Shown: positions 1-8,093, counted from the first letter of the stretch. The stretch: DNA of 37,882 bases from Geobacillus icigianus (GCF_000750005.1 NZ_JPYA01000124.1:1-37882), one strand, 5' to 3'. The notes: generated from the sequence alone by a model not told the origin. Made by a program: numbers and translations.

Positions 1-52
1 ATTATACATAATCTAAAATTTAGCGAAACTAGCAAAAAGGGAGAAGGACACA

Positions 53-1078
53 TTGGCAAAGCAAACATTGTTGGAAATTGAGGGGCTGCGAGTCTCTTTT
101 CGCATCGGTGATGACTATTATGCGGCGGTCGACGATGTTTCGCTGGCGATCGGGGAGAACGAAATCGTCGCTCTCGTCGGGGAGTCGGGGTGCGGCAAAA
201 GCGCTCTCGCGTTGTCGATCATGGGTCTCCACCCGCCCGAAAAGACAAAAATTGAGGGGCGCCTGCACTTTAAAGGAACAAACTTGCTATCGCTTTCCGT
301 TGCCGAACTCAACCGCATCCGAGGCAAAGAAATCGGGATGATCTTTCAGGATCCGTTAACGGCATTGAATCCGCTTATGACAGTCGGCCGGCAAATCGAA
401 GAAAGCATGGACTACCATCTGCGGTTGTCAGCAGCCGAAAAAAAGAAGCGAACAATCGGCTTGCTTCGCAAAGTCGGCATTCCCGAGCCGGAAAAGGCGT
501 ACCACCGTTATCCGCACGAGTTGTCCGGGGGGATGCGGCAGCGGGTCGTGATTGCGATCGCCATCGCCTGCGAGCCCGCCCTGCTCATCGCCGATGAACC
601 GACAACGGCGCTTGATGTGACGATTCAGGCGCAGATCATGGGGTTGCTCAAAGAGCTGCAGCGACAAATGAAAACGAGCGTTATTTTAATCACGCATGAT
701 TTGGGAGTGGTGGCGGAAATGGCTGATCGCGTCGCTGTCATGTACGCAGGGGAAATCGTCGAATTGGCCGACGTCGACGCCATTTTCCACCGCCCGCTCC
801 ATCCGTATACTCGCTCGTTGCTGCAGTCGATCCCGTCCGCTCAAACAAAAAAAGAACGGCTCCATGTCATCCAAGGGATCGTTCCGCCGCTGCATAAGCT
901 GCCGCGGCATGGATGTCGTTTCCAACCGCGCATCGGCTGGATCGGAGCCGACAAGCATGAGGAGGAGCCGAAATTGCGCGAAGTGGAACCGGGCCATTGG
1001 GTGCGCTGCACATGTTATGAACATTTTTATTTTCCTGATGATCAAACGGTAGGTGGAATCGGTTATGGCGCTTCTTAA
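53..1078 (+). CDS. oppD: Oligopeptide ABC transporter ATP-binding protein OppD
   Basis: One of the two cytoplasmic ATPases that power peptide import. Of 341 residues, the Walker A motif GESGCGKS lies near residue 43, the ABC signature LSGGMRQR near 157 and Walker B LLIADEP near 177. The oligopeptide-transporter C-terminal extension follows. Start is TTG at 53, chosen because GGGAGAAGG lies just upstream and the protein then begins at the usual family N-terminus. It is the first gene of a D-F-B-C-A operon and overlaps oppF by 14 bases. Oddity: the C-terminal tail normally carries a Cys-rich PRC-type motif. Here it reads [15 protein letters not shown], which looks locally frameshifted (see findings). 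Family assignment is sure; the exact peptide specificity is not known. Confidence 0.93.
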   Translation: MAKQTLLEIEGLRVSFRIGDDYYAAVDDVSLAIGENEIVALVGESGCGKSALALSIMGLHPPEKTKIEGRLHFKGTNLLSLSVAELNRIRGKEIGMIFQDPLTALNPLMTVGRQIEESMDYHLRLSAAEKKKRTIGLLRKVGIPEPEKAYHRYPHELSGGMRQRVVIAIAIACEPALLIADEPTTALDVTIQAQIMGLLKELQRQMKTSVILITHDLGVVAEMADRVAVMYAGEIVELADVDAIFHRPLHPYTRSLLQSIPSAQTKKERLHVIQGIVPPLHKLPRHGCRFQPRIGWIGADKHEEEPKLREVEPGHWVRCTCYEHFYFPDDQTVGGIGYGAS

Positions 1079-1991
1079 CATTCAGCATTTGAAGGTGTAT
1101 TATCCCGTGCGCGGCGGGTTTTTTCGCCGGGTGGTCGACCACGTGCGCGCGGTCGACGATGTCAGTTTTTCGCTGAACAAAGGGGAAACGTACGGGCTCG
1201 TCGGCGAGTCCGGCTGCGGCAAGACGACGACAGGGCGCACGATCATCGGTTTGATCCGCGCCACGGCCGGAGAAGTGCTGTTTGAAGGGACGGATTTGAC
1301 AAAACTTCGCCGCCGCGAGTTTCATCCGTATCGGAAAGACATCCAGATGATTTTCCAAGATCCGTATTCTTCGCTCAATCCGCGCAAACGTGTGCTCGAT
1401 ATTGTCGCCGAGCCGCTCCGCAATTTTGAACGTCTGTCTCCGCATGAGGAGCGGCAGAAGGTGCAATACGTCTTAGAGCGGGTCGGCTTGAGCGCGGAGT
1501 CGATTTACAAATATCCGCATGAATTTTCCGGCGGACAGCGCCAACGCATCGGCATTGCGCGGGCGCTCACGCTCAATCCGAAGCTCATCATCGCCGATGA
1601 GCCGGTGTCGGCGCTTGATGTGTCGGTGCAGGCGCAAGTGTTGAATTTCATGAAAGAAATCCAGCAGGAGTACGGGCTGACGTATTTGTTCATCAGCCAT
1701 GATTTAGGGATCATCCGGCATATGTGTGACCGCATCGGCATTATGTACCGCGGCCGGCTCGTGGAGGAAGGGACGAGCGAGGAAATTTTCACGAATCCGC
1801 AGCATATTTATACGAAACGGCTGCTCTCTGCCATTCCGAACGCCGACCCGCGCGAACGCGGGCGGCAGGAGGCGCTTCGCCGCGAAGTGGAAAAAGAATA
1901 TGAACAGTCGTATTCGCGCTATTTTGATGAAAACGGCCGAGCTCACCCGCTTAAGCCGATTTCGCCGACGCACTCGGTGGCCATTCCATAA
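1065..1991 (+). CDS. oppF: Oligopeptide ABC transporter ATP-binding protein OppF
   Basis: Second ATPase of the peptide importer, pairing with OppD under the two permeases. It has 308 residues: Walker A GESGCGKTTT near 46, a Q-loop in IFQDPYSSLNP near 95, signature FSGGQRQRIGIARAL near 147 and Walker B LIIADEP near 169. The C-terminal region ends in a proline-rich tail (HPLKPISPTHSVAIP). An in-frame GTG at 1053 would add four residues, but ATG at 1065 fits better. AGGTGG at 1051-1056 sits eight bases upstream and the family N-terminus [15 protein letters not shown] begins there. It overlaps the end of oppD, which suggests translational coupling. Confidence 0.93.
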   Translation: MALLNIQHLKVYYPVRGGFFRRVVDHVRAVDDVSFSLNKGETYGLVGESGCGKTTTGRTIIGLIRATAGEVLFEGTDLTKLRRREFHPYRKDIQMIFQDPYSSLNPRKRVLDIVAEPLRNFERLSPHEERQKVQYVLERVGLSAESIYKYPHEFSGGQRQRIGIARALTLNPKLIIADEPVSALDVSVQAQVLNFMKEIQQEYGLTYLFISHDLGIIRHMCDRIGIMYRGRLVEEGTSEEIFTNPQHIYTKRLLSAIPNADPRERGRQEALRREVEKEYEQSYSRYFDENGRAHPLKPISPTHSVAIP

Positions 1992-2007
1992 AGAGGGGGA
2001 CGGGAAG

Positions 2008-2976
2008 ATGCTGAAATTTATTTTACGGCGAATCCTCATTATGATTCCGCAATTGTTTTTGCTGAGCGTCCTCATTTTCTTGTTGGCGAAGGCGATGCCA
2101 GGGGATGCGCTGACGGGGCAGCTGGCGGCCAATCCAAAAATGGATCCAAAAACACTGGCGGAAATGAAGGAAAAACTTGGCTTAAATGATCCGGTACATA
2201 TTCAATACATCCGTTGGGTGAAAAACATGCTGCATGGTGATCTCGGCCTTTCCTATACCCATCAGCAGCCGGTCACCGATTTGCTGGCCGGACGGATCGG
2301 GAATACGGTGTTGCTGTCGGCGGCGATTTTAATTTTAACTTACTTGATTGCCATTCCGCTCGGCATCGTGTCGGGCCGATGGACTGATACATGGGCTGAT
2401 AAGCTGATCATTGGTTACAGCTATATCGGGTTTGCCACGCCGCTGTTCATTTTTGCTTTGATCATGCTGTTTATTTTCGGCTTTCACCTTGGCTGGTTTC
2501 CAACCGGCGGCAGCGTGGACGTTCAGGTCGAGGAAGGGACGCTCGCTTACTATTTAAGCAAATTGAACCATCTTATGCTTCCAGCATTGTCGGGAGCGCT
2601 GATTAACACAGTCATTACGATTCAATATTTGCGCAGCGAAATCGTCGATACGAAAGTGAAAGATTTCGTAAAAACGGCGCGGGCGAAAGGCGTGCCGGAG
2701 CGGCATATCTATTGGCGTCATATTTTGCGCAATTCGTTTTTGCCGATCGCGGCGTTTTTAGGGTATGAAATCACCGGACTTATCGGCGGTTCCGTGTTTT
2801 TGGAGTCGATCTACAGCTACCCGGGGCTTGGCCAGCTGTTTTTGCAGTCGATTATGCAGCGGGATTACAGCGTCGTGACGGCGCTCGTCATGATTTCCGG
2901 TCTGGCGACGCTCGTGGGCACGCTGTTGTCGGACATCATTTTGAGTGCGGTCGACCCGCGCATCCGGATTGAGTAG
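2008..2976 (+). CDS. oppB: Oligopeptide ABC transporter permease OppB
   Basis: Membrane subunit of the peptide importer, 322 residues. The N-terminus (MLKFILRRILIMIPQLF) is the first membrane helix typical of the OppB/DppB family. The conserved GDP-type periplasmic segment (LNDPVHIQYIRW, then GDLGLSY) follows it. Further helices surround the cytoplasmic EAA loop around residues 222-236 (FVKTARAKGVPERHI). The true start is ATG 2008, preceded by AGAGGGGGACGGG, 16 bases after oppF ends. The same frame is open further upstream inside oppF, but that stretch is only a shadow. Continues the operon into oppC. Confidence 0.93.
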   Translation: MLKFILRRILIMIPQLFLLSVLIFLLAKAMPGDALTGQLAANPKMDPKTLAEMKEKLGLNDPVHIQYIRWVKNMLHGDLGLSYTHQQPVTDLLAGRIGNTVLLSAAILILTYLIAIPLGIVSGRWTDTWADKLIIGYSYIGFATPLFIFALIMLFIFGFHLGWFPTGGSVDVQVEEGTLAYYLSKLNHLMLPALSGALINTVITIQYLRSEIVDTKVKDFVKTARAKGVPERHIYWRHILRNSFLPIAAFLGYEITGLIGGSVFLESIYSYPGLGQLFLQSIMQRDYSVVTALVMISGLATLVGTLLSDIILSAVDPRIRIE

Positions 2977-2997
2977 GGAAGGAGGAAGGCGGCTGAC

Positions 2998-3906
2998 ATG
3001 AAAGCGGAAATCAGCGGCCCAACGCCGGTCGGAGCGAACATCGAGAAAAGCCCTTCTGCCTTTTCGATCATGTGGCGGGAGGTAGTTCGGGATCGGCTCG
3101 CGCTTGGCTCGCTCATCATTTTAGGAATCCTTTTGGCGATCGTCTATGGCGTGTCACTCTTTTTGGATCAAGAGGAAATCGTGAAAGTCGATTTTCTTTC
3201 CATTTATTCTCCGCCGTCAGCGGAACACTGGCTTGGCACAGACTACGGGGGGCGCGACGTGTTTGGCCAGCTCATCATCGGCGCCCGCAATTCGTTTACG
3301 ATCGGGCTGGCCATTACGCTCATTACCGGCCTCATCGGGCTGACGATCGGGCTGATTGCTGGATATTTTGGCGGTTGGATTGACAATGTTATTATGCGCG
3401 TCATCGATTTCATTCTCGTTCTGCCATTTTTGATGCTTGTTATTGTTTTTGTCGCCATTGTGCCTAAATATAATGTATTGACGTTTATTTTGATCATGAG
3501 CGCGTTTTTGTGGACGGGCAAAGCCCGGCTGATCCGCGCCAAAACGCTGGCTGAGCGCGAGTTGGATTATGTCAGCGCGTCAAAAACGCTCGGCACGCCG
3601 GATTGGAAAATTATTATTTTCCAAATTTTGCCCAACCTCAGCTCGATCATTATTGTCAATTTGACGTTAAATTTGGCGGGCAACATCGGCATCGAGTCCG
3701 GTCTCACGTACCTTGGCTTCGGGCTGCCGGAGAGCACGCCGAGCTTGGGCACGCTCGTCAGTTATGCGACCAATCCGGATGTGCTGCAAAACAAATGGTG
3801 GGTTTGGTTGCCTGCATCATTGCTTATTTTAGTAATGATGCTGTGCATAAATTTTATCGGCCAAGCGTTGAAACGTGCGGCTGATGCAAGACAACGACTA
3901 GGATAA
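2998..3906 (+). CDS. oppC: Oligopeptide ABC transporter permease OppC
   Basis: Second membrane subunit, 302 residues. It has the N-terminal cytoplasmic segment of the OppC family (SIMWREVVRDRLALGSLII) leading into helix 1. The signature HWLGTDYGGRDVFGQLIIGAR lies near residues 78-98. The EAA loop (ELDYVSASKTLGTPDWKII) lies near residue 186, followed by the last helices. Start ATG 2998 is preceded by GGAAGGAGGAAGG. It is 21 bases after oppB and 12 before oppA, so clearly the same operon. Confidence 0.93.
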   Translation: MKAEISGPTPVGANIEKSPSAFSIMWREVVRDRLALGSLIILGILLAIVYGVSLFLDQEEIVKVDFLSIYSPPSAEHWLGTDYGGRDVFGQLIIGARNSFTIGLAITLITGLIGLTIGLIAGYFGGWIDNVIMRVIDFILVLPFLMLVIVFVAIVPKYNVLTFILIMSAFLWTGKARLIRAKTLAERELDYVSASKTLGTPDWKIIIFQILPNLSSIIIVNLTLNLAGNIGIESGLTYLGFGLPESTPSLGTLVSYATNPDVLQNKWWVWLPASLLILVMMLCINFIGQALKRAADARQRLG

Positions 3907-3918
3907 GGGGGAGAAAAT

Positions 3919-5703
3919 GTGAAGAGAAAATGGTTGGCGACTCTCGCCGCGCTCTTGCTCGTGCTCGCCGGGTGCACGGGCAAATCCGACACAACGAGTG
4001 GAAAGGGTAACAACAACGAAAAACCGGCGGCCCAGAAGGAAGACACCAGCAAATTCCCGATGACGGTGAAAAACGACGGGAAAATCATTGACGGCGGCGT
4101 GCTGAAATACGGCCTTGTGTCCGACACGCCGTTTGAAGGGACGCTCAATCGAGCATTTTACCAAGGAGAACCCGATGCAGAAGTCATGCAGTTTTTTGAC
4201 GAAAGTCTCTTCCGAATCAATAGCGACTATGAAATTACGAATGACGGTGCTGCAACGTATGAGCTATCTAAAGATAAAAAGACGATGACGATCCGCATCA
4301 AAGACAACGTCAACTGGCATGACGGCCAGCCGGTGACCGCCGAAGACTTGGAGTACGCCTATTTGGTCATTGGCAGTAAAGATTACACCGGCGTCCGCTA
4401 TGGCGATGCGCTCATCCAAGGCATCGTTGGAATGGAAGAGTATCATAGCGGCAAAGCGAATAAAATTTCTGGCATTAAAGTCATCGACAAAAAGACGTTG
4501 ACGATTACATGGAAACAGGCCAATCCGTCGGTGTTGACCGGCATTTGGGCCTATCCGCTGCCGAAGCATTACTTGAAAGACATTCCGATCAAAGACTTGG
4601 CGAAATCGGATAAAATTCGGAAAAACCCGATCGGCTTCGGACCGTTCAAAGTGAAGAAAATCGTTCCGGGCGAGTCGGTCGAGTTTGTTCGCAATGATGA
4701 CTATTGGGATGGCAAACCAAAATTGAAGGGTGTCATTTTAAAAGTCGTCAGCCCGAAAGTCATTTTGCAAGCGATGAAAAAAGGGGAAATCGATGTTGCA
4801 GAATTCCCAACTGACCAATATGTGAATGCTAAAGGAACAAAAAATATTCAGTTTATCGGCAGAATAGATTTGGCGTACAACTATATCGGCTTTAAACTCG
4901 GCCACTGGGATGCGAAAAAGCAAGAAAACGTCATGGACAATCCGAAATTCCAAAACAAAAAACTGCGCCAAGCGATGGCGTACGCCATCAACACCCAAGA
5001 GGTGGCCGACCGCCTGTATCATGGCTTACGCTTCCCGGCGAACACGCTCATTCCGCCGTCGTTCCCGGGCTACCATGACAATTCGATCAAAGGGTATACG
5101 TACAATCCGGAAAAAGCGAAACAATTGCTGGATGAAGCGGGATATAAAGATGTGGATGGCGATGGCCTCCGCGAAGATCCGAACGGCAAAAAATTCAAGA
5201 TCAACTTCTTGGCGATGAGCGGCGGGGACATCGCTGAACCGTTGGCCAAGTTTTATATGCAATGCTGGAAAGATGTGGGTCTCGATGTTCAGCTTGTGGA
5301 CGGACGCTTGGCGGAGTTCAACTCTTTCTATGATATGGTCAAAAAAGATGATCCGAAAGTGGACGTTTACGCAGCCGCGTGGGCGACGGGCACGGACGTC
5401 GATCCATACGGATTGTATGGACGGAACGTCATGTTCAACTACTCGCGCTGGGTCAATGAGAAAAACGATGAACTGTTGGAAAAAGGCCATTCGGAGCAGG
5501 CGTTTGACAAAGAATATCGCCGGAAAATTTACAGTGAATGGCAACAGCTGATGAACGAAGAAGTTCCGGTCATTCCGACGCTGTATCGCTTCTCCATCCT
5601 TGCGGTTAACAACCGCGTCGCCAACTTTACGGTCGATCCGGGCTCGAAACTGACGTGGAAAGATGTCGGCGTCACGTCCGAGCAACCGGAAGTCGAACAA
5701 TGA
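3919..5703 (+). CDS. oppA: Oligopeptide-binding lipoprotein OppA/AppA-like
   Basis: Extracellular substrate-binding lipoprotein that captures peptides for OppBCDF. It has 594 residues: a short signal peptide with lipobox LVLAGC (Cys near 17), a Ser/Thr/Asn linker, then an SBP_bac_5 fold with the family motif WHDGQPVTAEDLEYAY near 130-145. Start is GTG 3919 after AAGGGGGAG. A Ca-binding-like DVDGDGLREDPNGK segment lies near 412. Last gene of the operon; in Bacillus subtilis the related app operon has the order D-F-A-B-C, so the position here differs. A new promoter starts four bases after its stop codon. Substrate range cannot be read from sequence. Confidence 0.92.
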   Translation: MKRKWLATLAALLLVLAGCTGKSDTTSGKGNNNEKPAAQKEDTSKFPMTVKNDGKIIDGGVLKYGLVSDTPFEGTLNRAFYQGEPDAEVMQFFDESLFRINSDYEITNDGAATYELSKDKKTMTIRIKDNVNWHDGQPVTAEDLEYAYLVIGSKDYTGVRYGDALIQGIVGMEEYHSGKANKISGIKVIDKKTLTITWKQANPSVLTGIWAYPLPKHYLKDIPIKDLAKSDKIRKNPIGFGPFKVKKIVPGESVEFVRNDDYWDGKPKLKGVILKVVSPKVILQAMKKGEIDVAEFPTDQYVNAKGTKNIQFIGRIDLAYNYIGFKLGHWDAKKQENVMDNPKFQNKKLRQAMAYAINTQEVADRLYHGLRFPANTLIPPSFPGYHDNSIKGYTYNPEKAKQLLDEAGYKDVDGDGLREDPNGKKFKINFLAMSGGDIAEPLAKFYMQCWKDVGLDVQLVDGRLAEFNSFYDMVKKDDPKVDVYAAAWATGTDVDPYGLYGRNVMFNYSRWVNEKNDELLEKGHSEQAFDKEYRRKIYSEWQQLMNEEVPVIPTLYRFSILAVNNRVANFTVDPGSKLTWKDVGVTSEQPEVEQ

Positions 5704-5706
5704 CGA

Positions 5707-5735
5707 TTGCCGCCTTTGATGATGTATGATAAGAT
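5707..5735 (+). promoter_or_regulatory. Sigma-A promoter of the SAM riboswitch transcript
   Basis: TTGCCG at 5707-5712, a 17-base spacer, and TAAGAT at 5730-5735. Spacing is ideal and the riboswitch aptamer starts about 20 bases downstream. It begins only four bases after the oppA stop, so the riboswitch can be transcribed independently of the opp operon. Confidence 0.6.
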
Positions 5736-5755
5736 AGAAGACAAATTGCATACGT

Positions 5756-5856
5756 CTTATCAAGAGTGGGCGAGAGAACGGGCTTGATGACCCCACAGCA
5801 ACCTGCCGCTGGCAAGGTGCTAACACCCGCAAAGCGATGTCGCTTTGGATGATAAG
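5756..5856 (+). ncRNA. SAM-I riboswitch (S-box leader)
   Basis: Classic S-box architecture. The P1 arm CTTATC at 5756 pairs with GATAAG at 5851-5856. The conserved stretches AGAGTGGGCGAGAGAA, GATGACCCC, CAGCAACCTGC, AAGGTGCTAAC and a final P4 hairpin (AAAGCGATGTCGCTTT) are all in order. The family binds S-adenosylmethionine and ends transcription of methionine/sulfur genes in Bacillaceae when SAM is high. An intrinsic terminator follows directly. The gene behind it appears broken (5924-6249), so the switch may be orphaned or may now act on the VOC gene at 6283. Confidence 0.93.
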
Positions 5857-5864
5857 AACGGCCA

Positions 5865-5902
5865 CCCCCTTTCGCGTCATTCCGAGGCGGAAGGGGGTTT
5901 TT
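5865..5902 (+). terminator. Riboswitch-controlled intrinsic terminator
   Basis: CCCCCTTTCGC at 5865-5875 pairs with GCGGAAGGGGG at 5887-5897 (one G-U pair) and is followed by TTTTT. It sits nine bases after the SAM-I aptamer, the expected position for the expression platform. Confidence 0.85.
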
Positions 5903-5923
5903 GATGATGGGAGGTGAGGGGGC

Positions 5924-6249
5924 GTGGCGGAACGACTGTCGCTCCGCGCTTGCATGGCGGCGCATGTGGTGGCGGCGACGTTTCCCGTTCACGTCATGCG
6001 CTGCGTGCGGACGGAGCTCATCCGGTTCGATCGCTAGGCGGTCGTGCATATCGACTGCGGGGACGGCTATGTCCACCTGTATGGGAAACCCAAGGAACGA
6101 TGGTTTCCCTCGTGCTGACGAACGATGAGGCGGAGGGATGGAAAGCGGAGGGGGCGTACGCCCTTGATCGCTATCTATGGCAGGGGCTAGGAAAAAATAC
6201 GTTTTCCACCGTCAATGACCCCGTATTTGCGGGCTGTGTTTTCCATTGA
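5924..6249 (+). pseudogene. Broken small gene downstream of the SAM riboswitch
   Basis: A reading frame starts at GTG 5924 behind GGAGGTG, with good spacing (MAERLSLRACMAAHVV...). It hits an in-frame TAG at 6035 after 37 codons. The frame then stays open with protein-like sequence (AVVHIDCGDGYVHLYGKPKE) to a TGA at 6116. From about 6098 another frame continues with plausible coding sequence (MVSLVLTNDEAEGWKAEGA then YALDRYLWQGLG) to 6249. The simplest reading is one small gene of about 105 codons carrying a nonsense mutation and a frameshift. I do not recognise the family. It could also be two short overlapping genes, or spurious. Confidence 0.5.
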
Positions 6250-6282
6250 ATCGTAGAACGTGAGAGAAAGGAAGAACAGCGG

Positions 6283-6666
6283 ATGGCAGTCAAAAAATTT
6301 GAACACGTCGGCATCCAAGTGAAAGATATTGAAACATCGAAAGTATTTTATCAAAACGTCGTCGGCCTCGAGCTGCTCAGCGAGATGATTCATACGAACG
6401 GGACGATGAAACTGGCGTTTTTGGGGCTTGACGGCCAAGTCATCGTTGAGCTCATCGAAGGATACAATCCGGATTTGCCGACGGAAGGAAAAGTGCATCA
6501 CGTCGCATTTACGGTCGAAGGCATTGAACAGGAGAAAGAGCGGCTCGTGTCGCTTGGCGTTCCGCTCGTTTGGGAGGACATTACCGCGCTTCCGAACGGG
6601 GCGAAATATTTGTTTTTCCTCGGCCCGGACGGGGAATGGATCGAATTTTACGAACCGGAACGATAA
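6283..6666 (+). CDS. VOC-superfamily (glyoxalase-like) protein
   Basis: 127 residues forming two beta-alpha-beta-beta-beta modules of the vicinal oxygen chelate fold. The N-terminal metal-site motif FEHVGIQVKDIETSKVFY and the second-module VHHVAFTVEGIE supply the usual His ligands (H8 and H72 by my count). Glu in VIVELIEG and EWIEFYEPE supply the others. Enzymes of this fold include glyoxalase I, methylmalonyl-CoA epimerase and dioxygenases; the exact reaction cannot be decided. Start ATG 6283 follows AGAAAGGAAG. It is the first intact gene after the SAM riboswitch, 34 bases past the broken gene. Confidence 0.85.
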   Translation: MAVKKFEHVGIQVKDIETSKVFYQNVVGLELLSEMIHTNGTMKLAFLGLDGQVIVELIEGYNPDLPTEGKVHHVAFTVEGIEQEKERLVSLGVPLVWEDITALPNGAKYLFFLGPDGEWIEFYEPER

Positions 6667-6781
6667 GAAGAATGAAAACAGGCAGCCCGCGATTTTGCAT
6701 CGATCGGGCTTTGGGCGTCAGAGCGTGGCTGGCGCCTCTTTCTATTTTTTTGCCTTGACCGCACATCGACCGGTGGCATAG

Positions 6782-6827
6782 AAGGCCGGTGAAAAACCGC
6801 TGTCACACACCAATGGGCGGCCTTTTT
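6782..6827 (+). terminator. Probable intrinsic terminator after the VOC gene
   Basis: AAGGCCG at 6782-6788 pairs with CGGCCTT at 6818-6824, and the run CTTTTT extends past the stem. The loop is long (29 bases). It contains GGTGAAAAACCGCTGTCAC, a motif recurring at other intergenic sites in this window, so the hairpin may be part of a repeat element. Confidence 0.5.
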
Positions 6828-6832
6828 AATCA

Positions 6833-6975
6833 GAAAAGTTTCATGGGCAGTGTGATCTGCCCTCCACCGAGGCGTGAAAATCTCGCGTCAGTTCGGCATT
6901 TTCACGGAAAGTTCCATGGGCAACGGTTTGCCCTCCACCCAAGGATGAAAATCCGCGTCAGTTCGGCATTTTTAT
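6833..6975 (+). repeat. Imperfect tandem repeat, two copies of about 70 bases
   Basis: Copy 1 (about 6833-6905) and copy 2 (about 6907-6975) share, in order, GAAA.GTT.CATGGGCA, TGCCCTCCACC, GATGAAAATC or GTGAAAATC, and CGCGTCAGTTCGGCATTTT. Within each copy GGGCA...TGCCC forms a small hairpin. No coding function is apparent. Confidence 0.7.
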
Positions 6976-7220
6976 AGAAAATGGGTGGCCATCCGTATTT
7001 TTCCCGAAATCACCATCCTTATAGGTCCTGTCAGCTTCGTTTTGTACGGATGGCAGTCCGTGTGTGGGCTGACATGTGGGAATGATTCCTGATGGAGCCA
7101 CTTCGTTGTTCATGACGGTCATTGTAGCATGGACAGCAACTTTAGGGCAAAAAGTGCGCTTTAGGGTCGAGACTTTTTCAATTGGATGATATACTAAGAA
7201 TAAAGAGGGGAGGAGATGTC

Positions 7221-7703
7221 ATGGAAGAAACGATCGTTCACGCCATTCAAGACGACTATCCGGAGGAATTCGCTTGGTGCTATGGCTGCGGCCGTTTGAA
7301 TGAGACGGGCCACCATTTCCGCACCGGATGGCAAGGGGACAAGACGGTGACCGTATACACGCCGCGCCCCGAACATACTGCCATCCCTGGGTTTGTATAC
7401 GGTGGATTGATCGCCTCGCTCATCGACTGCCACGGTACTGGTTCAGCAGCGCTGGCGCTGCACCGGAAAAACGGCCATGAGCCGGGTAGCGGGGAGACGC
7501 CGCCGCGCTTTGTCACCGCTTCGCTGCACGTCGATTTTCTCAAACCGACGCCGCACGGGGTGCCGCTTGTGGCCATCGGCACGGTGACGGAAATTCACCC
7601 GAAAAAATGGCAAGTTGACACCGAAGTGTTTGCGAACGGTGAATTATGCGCCCGCGGGCAAGTCGTCGCCGTCGTGATGCCGAAAACGTTTGTCCGCTCT
7701 TAA
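7221..7703 (+). CDS. PaaI-type hotdog thioesterase family protein
   Basis: 160 residues with a hotdog-fold core. PGFVYGGLIASLIDCHGTGSA near 64-84 is the conserved helix with the catalytic Asp and Gly. LHVDFLKPTPHGVPLVAIGTV follows near 111-131, then a closing strand. An N-terminal WCYGCG segment is typical of the subgroup. Such enzymes hydrolyse acyl-CoA thioesters, but the substrate is unknown. ATG 7221 was chosen over the longer frame from 7182 because GAGGGGAGGAG lies just upstream. Stands alone, followed by a long hairpin. Confidence 0.8.
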   Translation: MEETIVHAIQDDYPEEFAWCYGCGRLNETGHHFRTGWQGDKTVTVYTPRPEHTAIPGFVYGGLIASLIDCHGTGSAALALHRKNGHEPGSGETPPRFVTASLHVDFLKPTPHGVPLVAIGTVTEIHPKKWQVDTEVFANGELCARGQVVAVVMPKTFVRS

Positions 7704-7712
7704 CAAGCAACG

Positions 7713-7763
7713 GAAAGCGCCGAAAAGCCGCTGTTTTTTGACAGCGCTTTCTTCGGCGCTTTG
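7713..7763 (+). terminator. Probable terminator hairpin after the 7221 gene
   Basis: A long interrupted stem: GAAAGCGCCGAA at 7713-7724 pairs with TTCGGCGCTTT at 7752-7762. Inside it GCTGT pairs with ACAGC around a TTTTTG loop. The T tail is poor, so termination strength is uncertain. Confidence 0.5.
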
Positions 7764-8093
7764 TCACTGGGGGCGGTTAGGAACTGAGCGCCCCCTGCAG
7801 TTCGGCTCGCGCTGGCGGGCAAAGCCCATCATCATTCCCCCTGCCCGTTGTGAAGAGCCAAGGCGTCCGGAGTCGTTGTCCGAAATGCCGCTTTCTTTCC
7901 AGTAGGTTTTGAGGGGCGGTGATTTAAGGAAACAGGCCGCTTACCGGCCTCGCTTCTTAAATAGAAAAGCCTTGTCGCGTCAGAATCGTCTTTCACACGC
8001 TCCCCCCATTGTCCGAAAGAAACAACCGCTTTTCACCAGCCTGTTTGGCCTTCTTTCGGAATCCTGCCCATGACCCGCTCGCACGAATGACCT
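7764..8093. other. Gene-free interval holding a dispersed repeat copy
   Basis: No gene supported. A GC-rich hairpin (GGGGGCG at 7769, CGCCCCC at 7789) is followed by dispersed repeat copy A (7916-8044) and then the 3' end of the minus-strand thioesterase gene. Confidence 0.5.
7916..8044 (+). repeat. Dispersed intergenic repeat, copy A (MITE-like)
   Basis: About 125 bases, roughly 80-85 percent alike by eye to copy B at 20841-20969. Shared blocks are GGTGATTTAAGGAA, CAGGCCGCTTACCG, AAATAGAAAA, CTTTCACACGCTCCCCC and TTTTCACCAGC. The right end is close to the inverse of the left end of copy B (GGCTGGTGA), so the unit has short terminal inverted repeats and no coding capacity. Confidence 0.75.

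Larger units (their letters stand above)
6667..7220. other. Gene-free interval with hairpins and a tandem repeat
   Basis: No convincing gene in about 550 bases. It contains a terminator-like hairpin at 6782-6827 and a tandem repeat of about 70 bases at 6833-6975. A 10-base inverted repeat (GCCATCCGTA at 6988, TACGGATGGC at 7045) and two direct copies of CTTTAGGG near 7142 and 7161 follow. A 51-codon frame on the minus strand (7113 down to about 6958) has no recognisable product. The base pattern suggests remnants of small mobile elements. Confidence 0.5.

Noticed and set aside
867..1466. 199-codon frame on the minus strand across oppD/oppF
   Set aside because: Shadow of two well-supported genes; composition (many His/Arg) is typical of an antisense frame in GC-rich DNA.
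1726..2007. Long frame reading from inside oppF into oppB
   Set aside because: The added N-terminus is basic, low-complexity sequence antisense in character to OppF coding; ATG 2008 has a ribosome site and the family N-terminus.
5026..5955. 309-codon minus-strand frame antisense to the end of oppA and the riboswitch
   Set aside because: Runs through an intact lipoprotein gene and the SAM riboswitch; no ribosome site, no recognisable domain.
6958..7113. 51-codon minus-strand ORF upstream of the 7221 gene
   Set aside because: No ribosome site of quality, no recognised family, and overlaps the inverted repeat; kept only in the interval description.
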